Origin: Fragilaria crotonensis | Lineage: Eukaryota > Bacillariophyta > Fragilariophyceae > Fragilariales > Fragilariaceae | Length of the DNA stretch: 43,260 nucleotides | Direction of reading: 5' to 3' | Assembly (NCBI GenBank): GCA_022925895.1 | Contig: JAKSYS010000537.1 | Span: forward strand, 1-43,260 | In this document: piece by piece, positions 21,421-31,572 of the stretch | Layout of the letters: every line of letters begins with the position of its first letter | Numbering within the stretch: position 1 is the stretch's first letter | The notes under the pieces: generated by a model | What the model was told of the DNA's origin: nothing | What the model saw: only the letters and a program-made list of their open reading frames with translations | Database searches by the model: none | Translations under genes and position numbers: made by a program

Positions 21421-22682
21421 TGACTGAAATGCCGCGAGTGCGGCCGGAGGTTGTGCTGGGCGGAGTCCCAGGGAAGAACACTCTGCCGCGGTGTATGACC
21501 GCATTGATGCGGTGTGGGTAGAAACGGGTAGCGTGCCCAGGCGTAGAAGGGCAGTACTCGCGGAAGAACTGTTCGTCTGTCGTAGAAACCGCCGTAAAAG
21601 CAGTACCAGGAGGAAAAACCACATGTTCTGGCGTCGCGGGTGTATACTCGTTGTCGGCGCCATACATGAATTTGCGTTTTTTGGAATGGTTGTCATCCAT
21701 TTCTGCCGTCACTGTTTCGTCTCGTTCTCCGCCAATTTCTGGCGGATTAAGGTCAGTGAGGTCTTGTTCGAAAGCTCTTTTGTCGCCGAAGAGGTTGGCG
21801 TCATCAGAATTCTCGGGGAGAGCGTCTTCGGGGAGCACGGTCGTGAAACGTGCGTTTTCGTCGAATAACTTGATGGGCTTCGCGGATCCGTCGATTTCTC
21901 TGCGAGGAATCGTCGGATTGCGGATTGGAGAAGCGCGTTTGAAAGCGCTTTTGGAGACGGTTCGAATGGTACCCCTCTTGTTGTTGGAGAGGTCTTCGGC
22001 GTCAAACGCCGGGATCTTGAAAGAGTCGCATTTCGCGACTTCATTGTAGTCCTTGTTCTTGATGATTTCGACGTTGGTATCGAAGCTAACACGTTGTTTC
22101 TTGATAGGCCTTTCGTAGGAGGCGAGTAGGGAGTCTTCTTGGCGCGGGAGGGAGGTGGAAGGAGTGTTATTGCGCGCGTCGTCGTCATTGTCATTTTTGG
22201 GTTCGGCGGCTTCGATGTCGTTGGTGGCGCCGTTTGCGTTGGAAATAGAATGGGAGCGACCCATTTCGGTAGATCCTGCTTTGTTGGAGGGTTCGCAGGC
22301 GTAGGTAACCCTGGTCTTGGTGTCTTGGGCGCGTTCTTGCTCGACGATTGCAAGGAAACGCGAGATCTCGGCGGACTCTTGTTGAGGAGTCAGGGCCGTG
22401 CGAGCGCGCTGAAAATCGCCTGGAGTCTTGTTGGTGCTCTTCTTGGGCGTGTTGGTGTTAGTTCCAGCTGTAGGATAAGTGTTAGTGAAGTGGTTAGAAG
22501 TTGCAGCATAGATGTTTGAAGTGTTGCAAGGTAGAACAGCATTTTTTGAGTGCATCAAAAGGAGCTGCAAAATCGCCGTCGGCGGCGACGTAGTTCGCCA
22601 TGTGCTTGATAGGCTTCACACAATGGGCGGAGGGAGGGTTGGCCTTGGTTGGAGGCGAACGGGAGGGCGCTGGGTTGGCCAT
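21421..22682 (-). CDS. Outer Copia ORF1, 5' part, unknown function
   Basis: This is the first coding region after the outer 5' LTR. The best start is ATG at 22682 (MANPAPSRSPPTKANPPS). After about 45 codons the frame changes at a run of six A (about 22545), then stays open to the inner element's target site, where the insertion adds an immediate stop. The text is hydrophilic, with acidic stretches (EAAEPKNDNDDDARNN) and basic clusters that could be nuclear localisation signals (PIKKQRV, SKKRKF). No known domain is recognised. It continues in frame at 14911, so ORF1 was one gene of about 1,100 or more codons before the insertion. Confidence 0.7.
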
Positions 22683-22940
22683 GGTGAGTGTTGCAAAAGT
22701 TGAGGATGAAGTGTTAGTTGGGTGAGAACAGTTTTGCAAAAAAAAGTGAGCGCAAGGAATGAGAATTTCTTTCTCCCAGCAGTAGGGACATGTACTGCTG
22801 GTATTGGGTGAGGGCTGGAATGAAAAAGAACAAGGGTTAGAGCAATTTAAATCGGTGCTAGGCACCAGATTTAAATTGAGACAGGTCGGAGTTTCCGGGG
22901 AGGGAACCCGGCGACCGTCCAGGATATGGGCCAGGACAGA

Positions 22941-22957
22941 GGTCTGGCGAGCAACCA
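22941..22957 (-). promoter_or_regulatory. Candidate primer-binding site of the outer Copia
   Basis: On the minus strand TGGTTGCTCGCCAGACC starts directly after the 5' LTR. TGG pairs with the CCA end of tRNAs. I cannot name the tRNA from memory. Confidence 0.6.
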
Positions 22958-23855
22958 TGATATGGTTCGGGTTAACGGAACCTAGCGACGCGCAGGTCGG
23001 CATAGGGTTCGGGTTAAGAACCAGGACGTAACCGTTACGGGGTACGCCCCCCAGTAGGTAAGTGTCTAGTACGACACTGACTACTGCTCAGTTCATCTAT
23101 AAACGGTACAGCTACGCAGTGCTGTCTACCGCTACAGATAACGATACATGTACTATCTGTCGTTCTATCGCTACACGAATGTGCGAGAGACTGACTAGCA
23201 TAAATATCGTGTGTCGTATAGTGGGCACTGTCTATTTGTTTATCGTTATGTACAGTAACGGTAAACTCAGACGTGCGCGTACTATCGACGGGCAGAGGAA
23301 GTGATGTGCGAGGAGTACTGTTGTACTCGTCGCCGTGTTGTGTTGTGTTATCATAGTAGTGAGTACCGTCGTACTGTCTACTGATATTTGTACAGCACGG
23401 TGTATATGATGTCATGACGACGGCGGGTAAAAACGCGTCATGGTCAATCATCATCATCGTGAGAAAAATATGTAGAAGAACAAAAAGGGTAAGTGGCACT
23501 AAAAATATGAAAATTGACAATTGTGGGAAAAAGGAGAGGGCGACCTTGATGAGAGGTCTGATGATGGGGAGTGTTCCTTTTGGAACAATGAGGAACACTC
23601 CTCGTTTTCGGAAGACGTCGTTTCGTGCGACGACGTTGTTTTTGTCGTACGAGGCGTTGAGCCTCGTTTGAATTTGATTGTTCAATCTCATGGGATGAGA
23701 TGAACATGTTTTGAATCGACGAGTTTTGGTTCCAGTCGTGTAGTGTCGCACTGGTTACTGGAGCATCGATGTATTGTTTTACTGTGCACTCGGGCGTCAG
23801 TAATTAGGGATAGGGATAACGTAAAAATATGTAGGGCGATACGGAATGTTTAACA
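22958..23855 (-). repeat. 5' LTR of the outer Copia (898 bp)
   Basis: It matches 5349-6244. It ends GTTTAACA on the plus strand and is followed by GGAAC (23856-23860), the right-hand target duplication. Confidence 0.95.
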
Positions 23856-23860
23856 GGAAC

Positions 23861-24250
23861 CCTTGAACAAGCAATACAGTAGCGTCCATGTGAAAGGAAG
23901 CAACGTACCGTGTAGAATGGACCTGGATCTCCGTATACAATACACATTGGTGCAGTATCAGGTCTAATGAACAGTTTTCGGATGGTTTGCAGTTTACAGT
24001 ACTACTGAGTACTAGTGCGTCGTAGGTCGTAGGTCGTAGGTCGTAGGTCGTAGACTACACTTGCACTGTCCAAATATTTGTGTGTTCTCGGCGTTCAAGG
24101 GACGTGTACCGTTGTACCAATTTCCATTACACTCTAGTAATAAACATGTACTACTACAATAGCTACTGTAGAGAGCATAGATCTGGGATTTGTATCTTCG
24201 AATCCCACGGTGTCATCAAAAATCACTTCTAAATCAGTAGGATTGATCTA
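23861..24250. other. Intergenic region with a heptamer microsatellite
   Basis: It lies between the Copia insertion and the SDR gene. At about 24018-24052 the heptamer GTCGTAG is repeated about five times. No gene is seen. The last part should hold the SDR promoter. Confidence 0.6.
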
Positions 24251-25048
24251 ATGTGGACGCTCTTCCTCACTTCTCTGCTCCTCTGGACAGTCCACTCTCT
24301 GAGTGCGGCAACTCCCAACAGCAAGCTCGTTGTCGTGACGGGTGGTGCTCGCGGTATTGGTAAGGCCACATGTTTGCTCCTTGCCGAGCGGGGATATCAA
24401 GTCGCAGTCAACTATCGCACAAATTCGGAATTGGCGGATCAGGTTGTGCAAGAAATCATCGATGCGGGAGGCAAGGCAGCGGCGTTTCAAGCAGATGTGT
24501 CGGATGAACAGCAGGTGATACAGCTAGTTGATGACGTTTGTGCACATTTCGATGCGCTCCCCACCGGCCTCGTGAACAATGCCGGAATCATGGAGCCCAT
24601 GGAGAAAGATCTACTAAAGGTTTCGACAGAGACGCTGGAAAATGACTTCAAAGTGAACGCTATGGGTCCCTTCTTCTGTACCAAGGAGTTTGTTAAGCGA
24701 TGCTCGACCAATAATGGAGGTGTTGGAGGATCCATCGTTTGTGTGTCATCAGTATCAGCTGAATCCGCACAAATACTTGCTTATGGCATGTCCAAAGCTG
24801 CATTGGAGGTCATGGTGACAGGATTGTCAAAAACTTTGCCTCTGGAAGGTATTCGGATCAACACTGTTGTACCTGGGTTGACCGATACCGGTTTAGCGTC
24901 ACCTGAGATCATGGAGGTAATGAAAGGTTTCATTCCACTCAGGAGAGCTGGCAACCCAGCCGAAGTTGCCAAGGCTATTGAATTCCTCCTGTCGGACGAA
25001 AGTTCTTATTGCAGCGGTACCAAGATTCGGGTTGCTGGTGGGCTGTAG
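24251..25048 (+). CDS. Short-chain dehydrogenase/reductase with signal peptide
   Basis: Intact 265-residue frame. Residues 1-20 (MWTLFLTSLLLWTVHSLSAA) form a signal peptide, so the product enters the secretory route. The classical SDR fold follows: nucleotide-binding TGGARGIG at 30-37, NNAG at 109-112, catalytic Ser at about 157, Tyr168 and Lys172 in YGMSK, and a PG motif after strand 6. The basic NYR at the end of strand 2 favours NADPH. It resembles FabG-like 3-oxoacyl reductases and bacterial-type SDRs, but the substrate cannot be deduced. It has no intron. Length and motifs are complete, so it should be functional. Confidence 0.92.
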   Translation: MWTLFLTSLLLWTVHSLSAATPNSKLVVVTGGARGIGKATCLLLAERGYQVAVNYRTNSELADQVVQEIIDAGGKAAAFQADVSDEQQVIQLVDDVCAHFDALPTGLVNNAGIMEPMEKDLLKVSTETLENDFKVNAMGPFFCTKEFVKRCSTNNGGVGGSIVCVSSVSAESAQILAYGMSKAALEVMVTGLSKTLPLEGIRINTVVPGLTDTGLASPEIMEVMKGFIPLRRAGNPAEVAKAIEFLLSDESSYCSGTKIRVAGGL

Positions 25049-25589
25049 AGCGAGCATATCGCCAGGCCTCTTTCTGTTTATGTGAATACATCATTATACT
25101 TCACATACCGTTGACGCGCGTATAGTCGTGCGAGGAATGTCAACGTGACGGATCCGTTGTATTCAAGAGACAGTAGTTTGCCGCTGTCTAAAGAAACAGT
25201 GTATCGATTGCGCACAAAAGCGCTTCTTGGCATCTACATAAGTGCGAACGTTACACGATGGACGTTCGCAAGAGTAGGTATGGTACGAAACTAACATTTT
25301 GGCAACGGCATGACCATCTCCCGAATGCTATTCGCCGTTTCCTTACTCCAGTCTGATTTGACCGCCTCGACGCGTAGCCTTGCTCCAATATGGCTATGAC
25401 ATCATATATGGTGAATTGGCTGGCCAGATCCGATTAGGTTTCGACCCAAATATGTTTAAAATACTCGGAGTTCTCGGGGAACTCGAGTATGCATACACTT
25501 GTAGCTTGTACTCCAGTAGCTGCATGCACTGAGTTTTGTCATGGCGTACGTCGTACCCAGTACGTACCAGGTACAGTACAGGTACCTTG
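25049..25589. other. Intergenic region, no gene seen
   Basis: This lies between the SDR gene and the TA-flanked transposon nest. There are only short frames, plus a GTAC-rich stretch near 25550-25590 next to the transposon target site. Confidence 0.6.
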
Positions 25590-25723
25590 TACGACCTCCA
25601 AACGGGTTGCAACTGTACCTCCGATAAAATAGACTCAAAATTGTGTCTGCTCGTAGAAACCAAGTACATGACTACTGGAGGTAAAGAATCCATGCAGAAA
25701 AGATGTGCGTATGCCGTATACTA

Positions 25724-27703
25724 GCTCCAAACGGGTTGCAAGTGTACCTCCGATAAAAAAATAGACTGCGCCAATTCAAAATTGAGATACCTCGTAGGAA
25801 CCCAGTACATCTCTACAAGAGTATGTACATCTGTAAATCAAGTCCGTTCTATCACAAAAAACTGCGCGCGGCGGCACACATATCATAACCACAATGACAC
25901 AGCAATCATCAAACTTCCCTCCTCTGGACAATGTTCTCCGGATCTATTTCCAATGCCTTGAGAGCATGAAGTGCTCAAATGACATACTTGATGTTGGCAA
26001 GAATCTTGTCAAAAACTTGAAAAGAGAGAATACACCCGCTGACGTGATATTCAAGGAATTGATGACTCTCTTCCCTGACGCTGGATGCCCTCTTGCACGG
26101 TACACGACAGTCAATCATGGCTACATGGCTGCGCGTTGCTCAGAGCATGCAGTGAGGAGAGAAGCTAACCAGGTGGCAAGCCGTGCTGATGCTGTGAGTT
26201 CGATAACAGAGACAATGTCTAGAGGCTGAATGGAAGGCGAGATGTGAACAAACGTTGGCTACTAACGACAACACCGCCGGCAACCAAAATACTGGACAAA
26301 AGGATTCTCAATCTTCAATCGAACCCGGACACCAATATGTTCTTGTTTTGCAAGACTTGTCGCCTGGAAAGTTTTCACATGGAGGAGGCTTGGGTCCAGG
26401 CTGTCCACGGCACTGGTGGAAGCATTGTATGTGATGTCAAGTACACCAAAATGCTGCAGGAAACAAAACACGATCAGAGAAAGCTGTGCCACTTTTCCGT
26501 CTCACATTGAAGAACTGTCCCTGGCATGAGGCACAACTTCTCTCAATAAGCGAGGATCAAAGCGCCAACAACAAACAACAACCCAACAACAACACCGCCT
26601 CAAGAAAATCCGAAGTCAAAGGATTCGAAGCCCTTGAAGGATATTTTGTCTGTTGCTTGTCAATCTGGCAAGTCAAAGGATGGAGGGCTCGAGAGGTTGG
26701 GTTTGGAAACCATACGACATCAAAAGAATGCTCTTTTTCGTAGTTGCTTTCGTTGCGACTTGGCACCAGAGCTGAAGGGTTTTCTGTCAACTGTTCCAGA
26801 AATAGGAAGGCATTGTGAGCGAGAATTGCGTGGTCGAGGGTCATGGAAAGTACGGCGACAACAAGCCACACAACCCTTTCACTATCAAGTACTTACAATA
26901 CGCTTGGGGTGTCGGTGTTCATTATGCCAACAACCTTGTGTCGTTGGAGCATAATGTATCAATTGCAACAACAAAAGAAACGACAGCATCGAAAAAGAAG
27001 AGCAAGTGTGTGATCGACAACCGTGAGGCAGCAAAGGCATGGTACACACCGCAGCGACTTTTCATTGAGAAACGAGTCCGAGATAGACAAGGCAAAGCTG
27101 AGACATAGGCTTATGAGTCTCGAAGGCAAAAAACTATGAGTGGACTGAGGAAGCGAAAGCTGAATGGGTTCTTCTTGGTGATACTGCGAGGGAGGAATGG
27201 AGCTTTCACGCGGTATCAAGAAAAAGACTGTTGTAGTAGTTTGATAATGGTTAGTGAAAGGTTGATTACACTGACGTGGCGGATGTCATGAACGGACCTT
27301 TGTAAGCGCTTTCAAAAGCAGCGTGCCATTCCTCAATCTCAGTCTGTGCCTTTGCGCTGCAGTCAATGTCTCAATTGCAGTAATCCCTTCCTTGACTGTC
27401 AATACGTACTGGATGGTACCCTATTAACAGTCAGGGAAGGAAAGAACTGAATGGACATCGAATCGCAACACAAAGTAGACGACCAAACGATTCCTGGTTT
27501 TGTTTTTTGTGCATCGTTGACATCAAAACTAATCTGTCACTGCTTGGATGTTGTACCAGCTTTGTACGTGTCTAATATACTAAATGGATTTTCTCCTGTA
27601 GCAATGTACTGGGCTGCTACGAGCTGAAACAATTTTGGATTTCGGCACGCGCTGTTATTTTTTTGTTTTATCGGAGGTACACTTGCAACCCGTTTGGAGG
27701 TCG
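25724..27703 (+). mobile_element. TIR transposon copy E2 (1,980 bp), inserted in E1 in opposite orientation
   Basis: It is flanked by TA on both sides (25722-25723, 27704-27705). The 5' end is GCTCCAAACGGGTTGCAAGT; the 3' end is the inverse of CGACCTCCAAACGGGTTGCA. Beyond CTCCAAACGGG the termini differ (G versus CGAC), and the same 5' and 3' forms occur in E1. This asymmetry resolves which ends belong together. The TIRs extend about 35 bp to a TACCTCCGATAAAA stretch. Confidence 0.8.
25894..27240 (+). pseudogene. Coding region of E2, unknown family, broken
   Basis: Open segments change frame several times. 25894-26229 starts MTQQSSNFPPLDNVLRIYF and holds ARCSEHAVRREANQ. 26634-26870 holds ACQSGKSKDGGLERLGLETI. 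26815-27108 holds GKYGDNKPHNPFTIKYLQYA and DNREAAKAWYTPQRLF. The same peptides, with substitutions, recur on the minus strand of E1 (ARCSEHAVRRREE; ARQYGKSKGWRTRELGLETT), so these frames were once real coding sequence. No transposase or other domain is recognised. Confidence 0.5.
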
Positions 27704-28095
27704 TACAGCCCATCGTATAAATGATTCATCCTGCTGTGGCATATTCGTTTTGATGCCAACCATGCCAAAAAAAAGGAATCGTTTCGGTCATCGACTTGTG
27801 TTGCAATTCGATGTGCGTGGTGTCGGTTCGACTGGCAAATTCTTGCATTTACTGCGCTCTCGTGGTGGTGGTCTGTACTCCCCTCGAGTTGTTTAATGCG
27901 TGCTCGTCGTTTCAGTCTTCAGCATCGTCATCGATCATCGAATCCAGATTCGGAGGACAACCATCAGCAGCTTTAAGGTTGCGGAATCGCCTCCCTTGTT
28001 GTTTGGTGGTACGTGTTGCAGCCATTCTTGGTTTGTCGTGAATGAATACCGTGATGTAAAAACATTTAAACACGATGTCTACTAACATACATATT

Positions 28096-29265
28096 CTACG
28101 CATTAGCACAGCCGACAAATCCTAATCGACGGTCCCATCGTTGTCGGCATTGATCTTTTGCTATTTTGGGCGAGGATCTTGCTGATTTTTCTTTTGCAGT
28201 GCTTGCATGTCTCTTTTGCCGTGCATACACATGGTCTCTGCTCTGTGCATTTGTTGCATGTAACCTCCATTCTGCTTCCCTCGCAGCATCACCAAGACGA
28301 AGCCATTCAGCTTCTGCTTCCTCCATCCATTTGTCATTGTTCGTTGCTTTCCGTGACTCACAAGCCAATGTCTCAGCTTCACCTTGCCTATCTCCAACTT
28401 TGCTCTACGATGACAAGCCGCTGCGGTGTATACCAGCATGCCTATGATGCCTAACGGTTGTCGAATTCACATTGTTTGTCCAGCTCTGCCAACAGGTTGC
28501 GATGAAGCAAAGCAACTAAGATCGCATTCTTTTTTGATGTCGTGTGGTTTCCAACCCCAGCTCTCGTGTCCTCCATCCTTTTGACTTGCCATATTGACGG
28601 GCAAGAGATAAATCATCGTTCAATGGCTTCGCATCCTTTGACTTCTGCTTTTCTGGAGCCGGTGTTGTCGTTTATTGCTGGCACTGTGATCCTCGCTTTT
28701 GCAGGGATGCTGTGCCTCGTGTCACGCGCCAGGCACCCCGGTTCGTTTGTCTTCATAACGAGACCGGGAAAAGTCCTCTGGTGCTTGTGTTTGTTTCCTG
28801 CTGCATTTTTGGTGTTCTCAACATCACGTAATGCTTCCAGCTGTGCCGCAGACAGCCAGGACCCAAGCCTCTCCACCGCGTGAACACTTTCCTGGCAACA
28901 GTCTTGCAAAACAAGAACATATTGTCGTCCGGTGGGTTTGATTGCAGTTTGAGAATCCTTTTGTACAGTATTTGGCTGCCGGCGGTGTTGTCAAGTTAGT
29001 AGCCAACAATGTTTATTAACATCGTGCCTTCCATTCTGCCTCTATACTTTGTCGGTTGTTATGGAACTCCGCATACCTTGCTTTCTTCTCTCCTCCTCAC
29101 TGCATGCTCTGAGCAACGCGCAACCATGTCGCCACCATCATGTATTGTCAAGCAAGGAGAGGGACGTTCAATGATTGTTGTGTCGTTGTGGTCATGATAA
29201 GGCATAGTGCCGCCGCGCGCCGTAGGTTTTCGTGTGAACAAAGGATTGGATTTATGGATGGACAT
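28096..29265 (-). pseudogene. Coding region of E1, homologous to that of E2, broken
   Basis: Minus-strand remnants parallel those of E2 in order. 29265-29059 includes ARCSEHAVRRREES. 29009-28824 matches the second E2 segment. 28368-28096 gives the best preserved C-terminus, with KWMEEAEAEWLRLGDAAREA and ending WDRRLGFVGCANA, which in E2 is decayed. The C-terminal part is Lys, Arg, Glu and Ala-rich and probably helical. Function unknown. Confidence 0.5.
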
Positions 29266-29275
29266 GCTCTAGCTA

Positions 29276-30026
29276 GTGTCTAAAGGCCCGGACCACTTGC
29301 CTTAATTAACCCCGTCACTTGCCTTAATTAACCCCGTCATTTTCGTACGTGTGCAAGACGCTTTTCTGTACATTTTATACTACGGGCCACTGGAAAAAAT
29401 ACTCTGTTTGCACTCATCAATGTGATAAGATAATGACACTTATCTGCATTCATTTGATCCATTTTCCTCTTTATTTAACTTTTGTGGAAATCAGGGATGT
29501 GAAAAAAATGCTCGATACTTTATTTTTTCATCCCAAATCAGTCTCTGACTACAGGTACGCAATCTTGCGTAGCACTTGGTACATGTTCTACGTAAGATCA
29601 AAACAGCTTTTTTATTTTTGTAAGTCCATTTTCATTCAATTCTACAATGTCGTGTTGAGACTTTGAGAGAAACATGCTGAGTGATTGATGTCCGACAGCC
29701 TTTCGGAGAATCATTTCGGCCACGTTTGAGCTTAATTGGATTTGAACATCGTGAGCTGTGGAGGATGTGATGTCATGGTCAAAAATGAACGATGAAATTA
29801 CACGCATATTTTTTTAGCTCAAGATTTTGTTTAATAACTGTATAACAAACAACATTGAGCTATTGCCTACATAGGCCATGCAACCTGTCAGTGTTCCAAG
29901 GAGATAGGCCAAGTCTGGAGTCCGATGGACATCGGATAAGATAAGGGGAAGCATTTCGGAGAATCGCAAATACGGGGTTAATTAACCCCAAATGGGGTTA
30001 ATTAACCCCGTCGGGCCTTTAGACAC
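29276..30026. mobile_element. Short TIR element B (751 bp), MITE-like
   Basis: Ends are GTGTCTAAAGGCCCG and its inverse, flanked by TA (or CTAG) on both sides. Subterminal sequences include a CCTTAATTAACCCCGTC direct repeat on the left and two 16-bp palindromes GGGGTTAATTAACCCC on the right. Internally it resembles element D (ATTTTCGTACGT then TGCAAGACG). Open frames are short, so it is probably non-autonomous. It is inserted in E1. Confidence 0.8.
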
Positions 30027-30117
30027 TAGTACTCAGTAGTAGGGAGTTGTACTGGTTTCCTACGAGATGACCCAATTTTGTATTGGCGCAGTCAATTTTT
30101 TATCGGAGGTACCACTA

Positions 30118-31570
30118 GAGACCATTCGGCCTCTGGAGAGCGGCCCGATCCCGCCGGCCTCTCGTTATATCACCGTTACCACTCTAAATTTTGTATGGTT
30201 GAATAAGCTTAGTTTCTCACAAAGTATTTAACCGTTTTTGAGCGTATAAAACGCGTGATATCTCCACCAATTCCACGAAGTTCGATGAGATAGTGCACAT
30301 TGGTGTTCATTGGGTGGTGTTGCTTCAGGATGTGCACGGTCGCTGCGAACTTCGCCATTTTGATGAAGTCGATATGCAACCTGAAATTGACATTCCACGT
30401 GGAAATACTAAAAATGTACTAATTCCCACGTAAGCTGTACGCAAGTAAAAATTCCGGATCCTCGCCAAGAATTGCATGCTTTTGAATAACAACACTCAAG
30501 AGCACCGCACTAGGAGCTGATGATGAACAGGGAAGACAAGCCATGCGCGGTCAACAACTTTGTAACAATGATGACTCCAGCAAGAAAACTAATGCTATCA
30601 CCAAGAATTTGCTTGGGTCAGTTTTGTCTCCAAACTCAAAGGCAAACTTGCCTCAATTTCTGAAATCATTACCCATCTGAATTCTCCGTCAGCGTCGCGG
30701 TTATGCATGTCAGGAAGTGGGGGATACCAAGACTTTCCAGAGGTTTGCTTGTTCAAGGAACAACAAGACAATGCGTGCTGACTTTCTGTTTTCAGGAGAA
30801 ATGTTCTTACCGCCTTTTCCATCCAGACGGATGAAACAAGTAATGTCAATATGCACATGGCAATTTGAATTCGGCAGGATATGATTGTTGACAATAATGA
30901 TGTGGCAATAACCAAAAGAGCGGTCAATGATTCGGAGTCAGTAGTACAGCTGCTGGGTATGAAAGAAAAATCTACTTCGGGATGCCAAAACCGCCACGTT
31001 ATGAAGGTCATCATCACCGCTTTAAACTTCGTTCCAAACTACGACGCACGTGTAGCCAAGTCATCCGATTCTCATTCGAGGAACAAAATTATGTTGTGGA
31101 GGTGTTTTCCATAATTGATTGTAACGATTGAACTGTAATAGTGCGCGCAACAAGTAGAACAAAACAACAACGATAGTGACAGCGTGGTGCTCCGAATATA
31201 CATGACTACCTCACCACTAGTAGCTACTGAAAGCAAACAATAATTATGTAGACTACTATTTGTTGAGACGTCGGCTCATGTGCTTGCATCACAAACATCT
31301 AAGAAGTGTTTTTTCTTGATGAAGATGCAGGCTTCATTCAGCTGTAGTCATATAGTACTAATGCAATCTGGGTGCAACTCAAGATTTTCTCGAGCCCAAA
31401 AAAAGGCGCGTCGAAATGCGATCGGGCATGGTGGGCGATTTACTTAAACAATTTTTTTATTTAATTGGCTTAATCGATGGAGGATGCATTTCAGAGAAGG
31501 CGTTAAAATTTGGGGCGAAATTGTGCTCATAACCAGAAATCGGGCCGCTCTCCAGAGGCCGAATGGTCTC
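30118..31570. mobile_element. TIR element C (1,453 bp)
   Basis: It has a perfect 32-bp inverted repeat at both ends (30118-30149 and 31539-31570), beginning GAGACCATTCGGCCTCTGGA, with TA next to each end. It is inserted in E1 near the E1 5' TIR and abuts D, sharing the TA at 31571-31572. Read with its flanks the end is CACTAGAG, which recalls CACTA elements, but the three-base neighbours do not match as a duplication, so a TA target is preferred. The interior has a 139-codon minus-strand frame (30598-31017) without a recognised domain. Confidence 0.75.
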
Positions 31571-31572
31571 TA

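Larger units (their letters stand above)
5349..23855 (-). mobile_element. Outer Ty1/copia LTR retrotransposon (about 12.0 kb without the nested element)
   Basis: It is bounded by near-identical LTRs beginning TG and ending CA, with the duplication GGAAC on both sides. It is transcribed on the minus strand: 5' LTR at 22958-23855, then ORF1, gag, protease, integrase, reverse transcriptase (RT) and RNase H, then the 3' LTR at 5349-6244. Integrase before RT defines the Copia order. Total span is 18,507 bp; subtracting the nested element and one target duplication (6,509 bp) leaves about 11,998 bp, long for Copia. The extra length is mostly coding sequence upstream of the gag core. LTRs differ by about six substitutions and two 1-bp indels, so insertion is recent. 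Confidence 0.95.

Noticed and set aside
24185-24215. GGGATTTGTATCTTCGAATCCC stem-loop, tRNA-like
   Set aside because: No cloverleaf can be built with the flanks; treated as a chance hairpin.
25592-27705. Pairing the TIR at 25592 with the one at 27703 as a single element
   Set aside because: It would interleave with 25724-33066. The asymmetric 5' and 3' termini, element lengths and internal homology all support nesting instead.
28542-28883. 113-codon plus-strand frame with hydrophobic segments
   Set aside because: It lies antisense to the E1 coding region, whose minus-strand peptides are matched by E2.
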